Shown here piece after piece: positions 22,514 to 34,400 of a stretch of 64,000 nt of DNA. This DNA comes from Lasiosphaeria ovina (lineage: Eukaryota > Ascomycota > Sordariomycetes > Sordariales > Lasiosphaeriaceae). The notes under the pieces are model-generated. The model had not been told where the DNA came from. It saw nothing but the letters and a program-made list of their open reading frames with translations, and did no database searches. The number at the start of each line of letters is the position of its first letter. Positions within the stretch are counted from its first letter, which is position 1. The stretch lies in assembly GCA_033439765.1 (NCBI GenBank), contig JAULSN010000002.1, positions 4,154,001 to 4,218,000 of the forward strand. The letters are read 5' to 3'. The translations under genes were made by a program, and so were the position numbers.

Positions 22514-24135
22514 TTAAAACGGCCGCCCGCTCTCCTTCCACGCCCGTGACGTGGGCGTCGTCCCTTTGGGTGTCACGACGCCGAACCGCTTCTCGCCGTA
22601 CTTTGACAAGCGCTCCTCGGTATAGTCTCGGGAGTCGTCGTCAAAGTCGGGGTCCGGATAGACGCTCTCGCTGTAGTAGCGCTCGGGGTACAGCCGCCGG
22701 CCGCTGCTCCCCCCGGTGCCCGGGCGAATGGTCTCCATGGATGGCCGTGGCTTGGGCTTAGGCGTCTTCGGCGTCGGCACGTAGGTGCCACGCCCGGACA
22801 CGGCAATGTCCTTGACAATGCCGTCAATCTCGCGCTGGATATCGCTGACGCGCATTACCCCGTTGCTCGTCATGGTCTCCTCCTCGCTCGTGCGGGGCGA
22901 CTGGCTGCGTAGCTCGGCCATGTCCGTCCGCACGCGGATGATGGGCTTGATTTTCCCGCCGCGCCCAGCCCGAGTGCTCCGTACGCTGCGAGTAGTGCCC
23001 CTCCTCCCACCGCGGCTTCCCCCTCGGCCAAGCTTGCCACCGCCCGCGCTACTCCCGACCGTTGAGTTATCCCACCCGGCAGGCTTCTGGGCCACCTCCA
23101 CGTCTACGTCTGCGACGCGGCTAAGCATCGTACGTGGAAACCAACCGCCACGCTCGCGTGAGCGGAAGATCGGCCGCAGGGCTGGCGCAGACGCCGTGAT
23201 AAGCGCCAGGTTCGTCTCAATGGCAGAAGTGACGAAGCCGATGTTGGAGGTGGGGTCAGACAGCAGCGTCAGACCAAACAATCCTTGAAGAAGCAGCACC
23301 AAGCGGATAACCGAAGTAATAGTGACCCTAAGACGATGTGAGCTTGAGTTCGAGACACACAAAGAATGCATAATACCGGCACGGTAAGAAGGATGCTACT
23401 CACAGGAAGCCGAGGAGAAAGACGAACAAGAGCGCAATCTTGGTGCGCTTGGGTATCTTGAGGTCAATAAAGACCCAAAGGGGCAGGCCAAGAATCATCA
23501 AGTCCATGACGATGTTGAAGGCGGCCGTGCAGGTATACAGGATGCCGCGGTCGACGCAACGGCCGCCTCGGACAGTAGGGTCCCAGTTGAAGGCTATTGG
23601 CAAGCATTGTAGTGTAATGGCAAAGAAGACGGCAACCATCTGCGCGACGTTGGCAACGTTGAGCCAGAGGAGGAAGCGCCGCACGCCGTCCTTCTGCCCG
23701 AACAAGCGGGTCAGGAAGATAAGCACAGACGACTTCACCAGGGAGAGGATTGGGTTGTACAGGATCTGCACGGCGTAGGACCAAATCAGGGCCTCGGTAG
23801 GGTCATGGGGCGGCACTTGATCGATGCGGATGCCAACAAAGTTTGTTTTGATAACTACATGGCGTCAGTAGGGGTGCTCCAGGTAAGTAGTAGAGGCAAG
23901 CTAGGATTGACGTACAGAAGTAGCTTATGATAGTCTCGGCGACGGACATGAGCATGGCTATGCATATGAGCCAGTCATCGAGCGCGAACTGCCTCGTGGC
24001 TAGCCTGCCGGCGGCGCGGGTGGCGACGACGAGCAGGGCCAGGGCAGGGAAGAAGAAGTTGACGAAGAGCGCAAAGATCTGAAGGCCGGACGGTGCCGGG
24101 TAAGAGGGCGGGCTGAGTCTCGAAAAGGCGTCCAT
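22514..24135 (-). CDS. Seven-transmembrane fungal rhodopsin-domain (Pth11-like) membrane protein
   Basis: Three exons (24135-23916, 23854-23404, 23327-22514) give 494 residues. Introns of 61 and 76 nt fall within membrane helices. Seven hydrophobic segments are visible: LQIFALFVNFFFPALALLVV, DDWLICIAMLMSVAETIISY, the IWSYAVQILYNPILSLVKSS segment, LWLNVANVAQMVAVFFAITL, YTCTAAFNIVMDLMILGLPL, KIALLFVFLLGFLVTITSVI, and the FVTSAIETNLALITASAPAL segment. The pattern of RLATRQFALDDW after helix 1, Lys/Ser in helix 3 (SLVKSSVLIFLTRLF), and a final helix ending in ALRPIF is that of the fungal rhodopsin-like family that includes Pth11. A cytosolic tail of about 210 residues is Arg/Gly/Ser-rich and ends in an acidic/basic mix. 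There is no CFEM domain, so it is not a classical Pth11 receptor. A role in surface or nutrient sensing is family-level inference. The gene is isolated by more than 4 kb on each side. Confidence 0.85.
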
Positions 24136-27100
24136 GACGCAAGACGGAAGCGGTGCTATCTCATACCAGACGTTGGTGGCTGTAATATCGAAACAGTCCC
24201 CATCAGAGACAAGAAGCAGCAACAACAATAGCAACAACAGAGTCGGATGAGACAGTCAGCAGAGCATTCAACGACAGAGAGACGGAAGTGAGACGGGCAG
24301 CCAAGGTGTGGGAATATGCATCAAGATATAGGAGACGGCAGGCCTTCGGGATGCTCGCGAGGCGAGCTGGCGGTGGCGACGGGAAAACACATCACGAGCA
24401 GCTTACGGGCAGCAGCGAGCCGTCTCTGCTTCTTGCTTGCCAGCGCTGGCGTCACTAGAGGCGGGAAGAGAGCCTCGATGGCAGATGCATGTAGATCTGT
24501 GAGTCGTCTCGTCTCATCGTTTGGTGCGACTCGCATGCAGAGTCCCGGCCGGATAAATCTGCCTCATGTGTCAAGATGGCTTTGCAGCAGATCGGGCGAG
24601 GCACACGAGAGGGAGCAATGAGGGCCCCTTGGGACCTGCATATCCATTCAGCAGTGGCAACAGTAGTAGCAACAGCACGATCTACAGCAATAGCATCGTT
24701 GATACTCGACAGGTGCACTTCAAGACTGGGGCAGCCCATGGCTCACGACAATTGAGCAGTGACTATAAACAATCACTGTGGTGGAGAGAAGAAAGGGAAT
24801 CGGTTGCGAGCAAAGGCGCCGCCGAAACAGGGCCATCTCAGCGACTTAGCTCAGCGTCGGGTCTGGGCAAGAGGCTATCGGCGGCCAGTAGCGGACCGGC
24901 ACTCGAGCACCTACACCTCAGCTATCTTTGCTCAGTAGACTTCACAGAGAGAGGAAGCATCGGACGGGAGTTTGGGACCTTGGCTGCCACACTTGCGGCC
25001 GCGGCCCGGATAAATGAGTTTCTTGAGAAGGTCGGAAACCTCAGGAGAGACTCTTGCGACTAAGACTTAGGACAACCTAGGACCAAAGGGGAGAGCGGCG
25101 GTTGCCGGACTGGCCTCGAAAGACAACGGCGCATCCATGTTGCCGAAGGTTCCAGATGGCTTCGAAGGCATTCGCGGTACCGCACAATCCAGAAGCTGGG
25201 AGGGAGCCAGAACGAGAGCGAGCAGCGTGGCATGCTTGCGAGCAATGCTAGGTGATCAAACGAACCATAAATGCTCAGTCGGCGCATCGTGGCAGGTGCA
25301 GGGACCAGGGCGTTATGCGATGCAATGGATGACGGCGCCGGCAATCGAAGGCCCAGAGCCCCAGATCCGACCAGAAAGGGCCACATACAGATGATCCGCC
25401 GTGCAGCCGTTGGTTGGCATGCAAGTCTGGGGAAGCGGCATTCGGCGGCAGACTGCCGGTTGCCAACAGAGGAGCACTCGCTTGCTGGAAAATTCCCCAG
25501 ACAGACTGACTGACCGATGAGGCCCGAGCTGCGGACCGACTCCGAGATGAAGAGTAAAAAAAAAGAGACACAGTCTGGCCGTCTGGCGTGTGTGAAACAT
25601 GGTCCAGATGGATGCGGGCAGCCAATCAGCGCTGCGGGTGGGGTTGACAGGTCGGTCCAAAAACGGCACTCTGCAGAGGGTTAGGGGAGGGCGGCCAATG
25701 GCAGTGGTTGGCTGGCTCGATTCGTTCCTGCGTGCCATGTCTATCCCCTGAAATCGGATTTCTGCCGAAAAGGCTGGCGAGATCCTCAAACACCACACAC
25801 AACTCACATGCCTAAACTCTACGTACAGTACCTAGAGGCCATGGCGGGCAGCACGCTATCTATCGCACAGACCCCCCCAGGCATTGCCATCTTCCGTGCA
25901 CCCCGTCGAACTGACTTGCCTCCGTCGCTCGCTCAGGCATCAGACGGCCACCTGTGATGGGACGAAGGAAAGAACGACGAGGGGCACCATGGATCGGATG
26001 CAATCGCACAGCTGCACCTCCCTGGCAGATCGGATCAAAGAACAGACGTCAGTCGCTATCGATGTCAATGGCAGGCTCAGGGACAGGGCACCAAGACGTG
26101 CATTCTCCCCCAAGATGATAAGATGCAGCCCGTAACTCCCCAAGCTTCCCCACACAGAAAGATGCCTTCCCCAGAGTTCAGAGCCGGATCCAGACAGACG
26201 AACACCGCCGGCGTCTGTGCGGCGGCCTATGCCAACGTCGCCTTCCCTCCATCCTCTTGTCTCCTGTGTGTCGCCCATTTAGCCAGATCCACGCCTCCAA
26301 GCTCGCCACAGCCATGGCACGTCGGCCTCCGCCTAGAGGGGACATGCACGCATCGGATGCGACAGCAATGCGTCGAGAATGTTCTTTTTTCCGTCTGAAG
26401 CTTGCAAGATGCGCTGCGATTGTCAAGACTCGTCCGGGGATCGCCGAGCTTGGAAGAGCTCTGCTTGATGGTCAGAAGAACACCAAGAGAGTCAAGTCTT
26501 CCGGAATGCTACGTCTCCGACCATGGACCATCGGGAGATTGGGACAGGGGATGGAGCGTCGGCACTTTGTGAGCCGTGTTTTTTGAGAGCTTGCATCCGG
26601 CCTCCGCAATTGCCATGGTCCAAACTCCGAGGAAAAGGTGTGCGACACAATTCTCCCGAAATATTTCCCCAGAAAGATGCACACGCCAAGGCCAGCGGCA
26701 GTCGACTTCGTGTTGTTGACCTGGGAATGAGGTGGGCTTCTTAGTCTATCTATACGAGCCCAGCCCGGGAAGGTCATCTAATTATCGGTTAGGACTGACG
26801 GGCGACCGCCCAAAATTTGCTTGCTATCCAGGATTTGTCTAAGTAGGTTACTTCTCTCTGGATGAGGTTCTCGCCAACCCCGGATACACTCGAAGAGTTA
26901 CATACGGCCCCGTGATCCACCGCAACATGACTGGCCCCTTGCTCCTTCTCCATTCCTCTTCGCTCTCTTCACTAAACCTAGCGAATACCCAATCCCCACA
27001 CGCACCTCCCAAACTAGGCTACCTGTTGAGCCACGGCGTCGCTTCTTAGCGGAGCGGCGGTTCATCCTGCTGACTAGGAGAATCGTCTCCGGTCCGGGAC

Positions 27101-28449
27101 AATGTCTCGGGAGCCGCTTCTTCGGCGGTCTCGGCCCGAGTCTGGCTGTCGTCTCCATTCGTGGTGCCGTCCATGTCGCTTTGCTCCTGGGCGTCTTGTT
27201 TCGTCTCGTTGCGCGAGTGCTCTTGCTGCGCCATGAAATATTCCAATTTAAGACGTGGTCTCCCGGGCGCTGAACAGTTTATGTGATGCTGAACGTAGAA
27301 CCGTGACGCATTGCTTGTGTTAATAATAGGCTGACGGTGCTCCGAGCCACGGTGCTCCGAGCCAGTCCCTGTTGTCGTTATAGACATGCCGCGAGGGCCC
27401 ACATCTCCTGCAGCTCTGGGATGCCGTTTGCTTTACTTCCAGCCTACTTCCGTAGAGTTGGTTCCACCCCTTTAGGTGGGCTTCTTTGTGTGTTTATTAT
27501 TGTCTCTATGTATGCTGGGGGCATTGCTAGACTCGGAGGCACTTCGTTGAAGCCACAATATTTATGTAATCCGTACGGGACCGTTGCACACCCAATTTTA
27601 TTTACATATAGAAGGTACCTTACCTCGAAGCCATGCTCGTAACTTCTGGAGTCTTTTAAGCTGGCTTTGCCATCAATCTAGGGAACGCTTGGGTGCCCAT
27701 TCAAGCACTGCGTAGTTTAGCATGGACGACTTCAATCCTGGCCGTTTTCTAGGCTCTAAAAGAAATGAGAAGGCATTTGAGAGCTTCTAGCCGGTTCTTG
27801 AAGGCTAAAGTGTCTGTCTATACGGGGCCATTCTAAGTTGACATTAAAGGTTCTTAAACGGAAGTCACGGACAAGCCTCCAGAAACTCCACTTACCTATA
27901 CTGGGATATTTACACCGCACCTTCCCTAATCTTACTTACACGTGTGCCTCAGGCGCTCAATTAATTGTCTTGGCCCAGGTCTTGGCTCTTGACCCTTGGC
28001 TCTTGGCCCTTTGGCTTTGCACTGTTTGGAGCCGATGAGGCGGCCAGGGACCTCTGGTCAGGGTCTCTTTTTCTTGCTATCGCCAGTGCAAACTCGATTG
28101 GTCCGATGCGACATTTCCAAATTATCGAGTTCCAACTCGTTCATACGTACCTGAGGTAGGCCTCGGAACTGTCCGGGTACTGATTCCACGAAGAACGAAT
28201 GAGTCGAGAGCCAAGACCAAGAAGGGTCGCATCCTGGCACCCCTGTAGTGCCGCATCAGATATGCGTGGTGGTGGCTAGGTATCGGTGAATCTGGCAGCT
28301 TATTGGGCAGAAAATGGACCTAGGCGCCAGCGCTGAAAGCTGATAGCCATCAGAGCCTCGTCCGCGAGACGACCTCAACATGATTTCTCCCCCTTGCAGG
28401 CAAGTTCAGAAGAGACATCTGAGGCACTGATTTCTGTCATTGACTTCAC
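24136..28449. other. 4.3-kb divergent intergenic region, no gene recognised
   Basis: It lies between the starts of the rhodopsin-domain gene and the ankyrin/CorA gene. A 118-codon minus-strand frame at 27046-27402 has an acidic, Gln/Glu/Thr-rich C-terminus but no recognisable domain, and part of it covers the 15-bp duplication listed separately. From about 27.4 to 28.3 kb the sequence becomes more AT-rich and frame-poor, which could be decayed mobile DNA. I cannot identify a source. Confidence 0.4.
27335..27364. repeat. Perfect tandem duplication of a 15-bp unit
   Basis: The unit CGGTGCTCCGAGCCA occurs twice in direct succession (27335-27349 and 27350-27364). Confidence 0.95.
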
Positions 28450-31400
28450 ATGCCGATGGCGGCTCCCGATCCATGGACGTCGGGGGATCGGCTTGTCGTG
28501 GGCGACTTGGAGACGCCCGACTCTCACTCGGCGCCAGCAACCCAAGCCGACCCAAGCAAGCCCGTCCAGGTCGCAGATGATGGGTCTGTAGCAATCGTGT
28601 CGGCTACAACGCCGGATCCTGCCAATGCCCAAAGCTCAGCCGAGGACCCAGACCCCGTCCAATTGCCTGACAAAGCTAGAAACGAAGCCGCAATTGAAAA
28701 ACCAGTCCCTAGGGAAGTCATTGACATTCCTCTTGGATCCCCAAAGACCGAAGCGCTAAACCCTCCCGTGGACGCCACTGCTTCAAACGTCGCAACTCCA
28801 AAAGAGGGCGGCGGGGGACGCCGGGCAAATAATGCCCAGCCAGGAAAGGGAACCAAGGGAGGTGGCCAGCCCGAGGTGACCCAAAAGAGCACCAAAAAGC
28901 CAGATAAGGCAGAAAAGGCCAACAAAGCCGAGCCCAAGGTCAGTTGTGTGCTCTGTTACACATTGATTAAACACGTTCAACTTCAATTGAGGCTGATAAA
29001 CTTCAGGACCCCCCGGGCTTGCAAGTCATTGTGCCACAGTTCGCAGCTGAATCTAGCTTCTCGCCGCGCGTGGACATTGTGGCAGTCCACGATATCGAGG
29101 AAACCATTCGATATGCTTGGGTATTCAGAAGAAAATATACGCCATGGGCGGGTGAGTTCCGCGGCATGACCAGTCGTGAGGGAGAAGCTCGTCCAGACGG
29201 CAGTCCAGCTGGCATTCCGCGGAAAAGGAGGCCGTCTGCGCCGGAAAGAAACCCAAGCGGCGAAGCTCGCGTCACCTCACAAGCAAAGCCAAAGGCGACA
29301 GACGACTCGCACATTGAGAATTGGCTCCTCAGTGTTGACGATGACCCCACCGAGCCAACAGAGACCTTTGTCCAACAAGACACAAGAGATCTTGTCGAGT
29401 TTGGCACCGACGAAGCCGGGCCATCAATAGTGAGACCTCCAATACAGGATGAAGTTGGCGAGGGGTCCCCGACTGGCCTTCTTGCCCCGGTTCCAGAGGA
29501 AGACGATGCTGCCTCTGCCCGAGGGGTAGACAACACTCCGAAGCACGGACACGTCCGCCGAAAACCAACAGCCCCAAAGCATAAGAGACGCCCCAATTCT
29601 CAGCTTCTTGATGAGGCAAATGATGGCAAAAATACTGACGCCAACGCCAACGCCATGGGTGAGGGGCGCCGAACCGAGAATGATCATATTGACGACCGAC
29701 AGTCTTCGGACCGCTATCACTTGGCCGAGCGGCGCGTCAATTGGCTTTCGGAACCGAATATGCTTCCCGCCGAAATCAAGGACCTCCGCGTCATGTGCTA
29801 CTACTACTATGGCCCTGGAAGTGTCTCGTCTCCGTGGTCTCCATGGCAGTACCTCACCGAGAGGGCGGAAGATCTGATTGAACGTCTCGCAGAGCGGAGG
29901 AAATCTGACACCATTAACTACGACGAAGTACCCATCATTTTGCTAGGACTTGGATTCGGATGTTTGATTTTACAGAGGGCAGTTGACATACTAGCAGAGT
30001 CGCCTGACAAGATACCGGGTTCAAGTGAAATTTTGAATCTGATAGCCGGGGCCGTTTTGCTAGATGCGCCGTCACCCGAGCCAGAGGATAATACAGCAAA
30101 AAAACGTCCGCCATTAGTGTTCCCTCGAAGTCAGGCCCAGAAGTCGAAGAAAGCCTGGACAGTGGACTGGTTCGAGAAATCGGGCAGCACCGCGGAATCG
30201 AAAATAGAGCGGTCCCCGCTGTGGCAGAGGTTCTCTGCCGCCGCCCAGACGAACACCATATCCGTGGCGTGGCATTATTCATTAGCAGCACAAGTCAGCA
30301 GTGCCAAGGCAAGTCCGGATACCCAAAGAGCATAATATTTCAAATTTCACAAACGCCACGTCGACTAACTTTCATCCGCGGGCAGGAGCTAGCATTCGAT
30401 GTCCCTGGGGTGCTCTTCGTTCCAAGTGTATCGAAAACGGCACACCGTCTCAGCAGGTTTGAGGGCCCTGGCGACGATGATTATCATGCCATAACGTACA
30501 GGATCAAGAGTTCGCTGCTTTTCAAATGCTCTGCCACTCCATCACAGGCGCTGCAAAAGCGGCTCGTTGATTTCATTGATCAAAAGTTTCCCGTCGACTC
30601 GCAAGATGAGCAAGGGCGAACTGCTCTCCATGTTGCCGCCTCTGTTCCCAACCACGAGGCTGTGGCCAGGCTTGTATTCCGGGGCAAGGCGTCTGTCGCA
30701 ATCAAAAACAACGAGGGACAAATTCCACTCCACGTGGCGATAATCTCCGCAACACAAAAGGCCAGACCCCCAAACCATCCACTGCGTGGTCCATACATCA
30801 ATGTGATCAAGCGGCTGAGAGATTTGTCGTACGGCAACGAGCCTGACAACGACGGGAAATCTCCATGGAGCTATGCGATGGGTCCCGTGTACCAATGGAT
30901 ATTGAGGTTGAGAGACAACTCTTTGATAACAGGCAGCTCCTCCTCGGCTACCACAAACAAGCTGGAATCCTTAAACCAGCCGACTGGCTTACGTCTAACC
31001 GCCTGCAATAGCTTTGACGTGACGCTTGCCGAACTGTTTCTGCGCCACAGACATGGGAAGTTGACAGAGAAGCTTCACTTGGACGAGGTACCAAGCGTCT
31101 ACGACGTCATCTACAAGGAAAACTCTGGAGTTCAGCAGCAACTGGCCCTCTCGCGGCCAAAGGAGGTGAAGGACAGGGTCACATGCCGTTGGGTGCACCT
31201 GCCGGCCAACAACGTATGTTCCGTGATCAAGCACAGAAACACCTAACGACTATTAGCTAACCGCCTATACAGGAGCAATGGGTCCATGTGAGCTTGTATA
31301 AGGCGTGCTACATGCTTCCTAGGCGCTTACTGATACTGGATAGGATCTCTTCATTAGCATGGGCATCCAGGATGGCTCAATGGGCGGACAACGGAACGAG

Positions 31401-34400
31401 GGTATGGATATTCAACCTCCTATTCGACTCAACCTGTGCTGGCCAACTTCGGACTGCTCACAATCTCTCCCTCCAGGCTCTCGATTCATTGGCCGCTACA
31501 TGATACCGCAAGCGAGGAGGTATAAACATGTGCGTTGAGTATATTTCCAGATTATAGTGTGTGTTGTTCGATCGTGTGGTGCGTGCTGTTAATTCATCGA
31601 AGACTCACTTTCCCGCCAGGAAGGACTTATTGCACCCACAGACTTCGAGCAGCCCGAGCAACCTTAAAAGCGATGAAAGCTCGATGACTGCCGTCGCAAG
31701 CACAAATGCCCCTCCCGCGGAAGGGCTTTCGTCGACAGATGAGTCCGAAGCAGAGCAGGTCTCGTCTGAGCAGGTGACACTCAAACCTAGGAGTGGGAGG
31801 AATTCAATAGCCCAAGTGATGAAGACCGACAATGATGCTATTGTTATTTTCGTAAGTCACGCCAATTCACTACAAGCCGACGAGAGACTGATTAGGGAAA
31901 ACTGGCAAAAGATGCCTATATTAGGGTTTGAACGGCATCGACATCGAAAATATCTCAGTCGGGCGATTACGATAGCTCAAAATCAGAGCGCCCGGAGGTC
32001 TCATTATAATCGACGGTTTGGGCCGATGGCCGGCCCTCCTCCCCGTCCCATGGGGATGGGGCCGCATCCGATGATGAGGGTCGTGAATCGAGAGGGCGAG
32101 GCAGCACTGTTAGGTGGCTACTTGGATGCCGCCGGACTTGACGTCAAGCCCTTACACTGTCGCCGAACTTTGGATCAGTTCTCTTATTACATGCTATCCT
32201 CGACCGAGACTAGGGACAGAACCCAGGTGGCTTACAGATGGGCAAAGAAGCCTCCATCGGCACTTGGGTTTCCAGATGTTCTTGCAAAAGATCGGCCAAT
32301 TATCATGGGTTAGTGGCAGTTTCAAGCCCCTGAGCCAAGGCAATACCTAACACGATCCCTATTTCTAGTCGATCAACTCTGGCTATGGGCTCTACATGAC
32401 GGTGAGTGACTCTGAGTTCATTACCTAGCGGCCCGGGAGTCGAGGCGTTCTGAAGCTGACAATAGCCATGATTCCAAGGGACTGTCATCACGAGCTTTCC
32501 GAACACCTGGCAGCCGGAAGAAAAGTTCAACTTGCGCAATGTTGTAGTCGACGAGCTTAGGGGAAACAAAGATCGCCCAATTATCAAGACCACGGAGGAC
32601 TTTATTCACTTGATCTTGAAGACAAGTGTTGACTTTTTCAAGCGAAAAGGACCCATGGACTGCCAATTTCACGAGTGCTTCCAATCGTCCATCAACAAGG
32701 TCGTAAGTGACAGAATGAAGACCCGGCGAGCCGAATCATGCAACTACTTTGATGTACTGACCGCTCTCTCTGTAGGCTGAAGGGCAAGGCAATTTGTTCT
32801 TGGAATTCAAACAAGCTGCCAGGAAGCTGAACCTTGGCAACCTCGAAGCAAAGAAACGGACTGCTGAGATTGAGATTCTCTTCGGCTTGGACCAGGAGAC
32901 AGAGCTTCTCGTTGAAATCATGGATATCCAAGACGAATTGACAATAGTCAAGACGATCCTAGCGCAGCAAAAAGACGTCCTTGAAAAGCTTCTTCGCCTC
33001 TATCCCAAAAAAATCAAAGACGACGACGAAGAGGAGACTAGAATTCCGCCGTCGAAAGGGAAAAGCGAGCTAGAGGTTCTGTTGCTGGCACTACTCAGGG
33101 ACAACATGGGCGACAAGGCAGGCAACAGAGAGGACGCGATGAGCCAGGATCCTGATGACGGCTCAGGACAGCTAAAGACCCACCAAAGAAAAGTGGCCGA
33201 GACAAAAGGAAAAGAAAGAGAGGGAGGCCAGCGACCAGTCTCAGGTGCCCCGAAGCCACTTAGCGCCCACAAAGGCAGCATCCTGGAAAACCGCGAACTG
33301 ATGCACGAGACCATCACGGTCGTTGACAACAATATCCGGGTCGTGGCAGACATGCTACTGTATGCGGAAAAGGTCCAGAAATCGGTGCGTATCTACACGT
33401 TTGCGAAACGAACGCGAAAATCATAGGGTTTAACACTTTTGACAGCTAGACAATCTCCTGGACCTCAAGCAGAAACATGCAAACGCCTGGGAGGCGCGTT
33501 TCGCGCGCGAAGGCTCTGAGGAGACCCAACGACACGGAAACGTAAGAAAGTTGCTTTTGAGAAGGATGTGCCGAGGATTGCAGACTCACGTTTCTCTTTC
33601 TAGATTATCCTCGTCTTCACCCTCGTCACAATCATCTTCGTAAGTCTCCGACGTCGGTCCCTACTCCCAGGGTACCAAGCCAACCAGCTGACCAAAATTT
33701 CTGGCAGTTACCGCTGTCGTTCATTTCCAGCTTCTTCGCCCTCGACATCGATGTCTTTCCCAAGAATCCGGAAGGTGACACGACTTGGCCGATTGGTGAA
33801 GTGTCGGGATACTTATGTGAGAAGAACCCGTCGAAGACATGTCGGGATAAAAAGCACTAACGTGGCGACAGTTGGATTATCTGCCTCCATTTTTATTCCC
33901 CTGGTATGTCTAGCGCTCTACGTGAACGATATTATAGCTCGCTGGCGAAAGGCTCGGAAATGGCTTGGGGAGGAGGTTGGACATCTAGAGCGCCCTCCAC
34001 CCCTGGAAGATATGAACCAGACAGAACACGATTCAGATTTCGAAGGTCCCGGGTGGGGCCGCCCTCCACCTGTTCAGATTATCGAAGTGAGCGACACATC
34101 ATCAAACACCAGCTCCGTCCACGCCCCTTTGTTTGGAAGATTCATGTTTCATGCCAAAATTCCGTTGCTCCGAGCACTATGGCGGTACAGGTACTACAGA
34201 CGGTCAAAAAGCATCGGCATCGGCGGATGGAACGACACATACAAGAGAGACTATCTGCTACATTACTTCAGCAAGAAGGTGCGTAAGGCTATACGACATT
34301 TCATTCGTCGCTGGTTGCGAAAGATGGGCAAGCCAGTTCGCAAGATGCGGAAGATGAAGAGGGCCAGGGACAGACGGCGAGCTAGGGCTAGAGGATCTGG

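Noticed and set aside
27046..27402. 118-codon minus-strand frame with an acidic C-terminus
   Set aside because: It has no recognisable domain and overlaps a tandem duplication in decayed-looking DNA. It could be a small orphan gene but the sequence does not support it.
31561..32313. Separate gene starting at 31561
   Set aside because: Its frame joins both neighbours through good splice sites and completes the CorA-like family block, so it is read as internal exons of the fusion gene.
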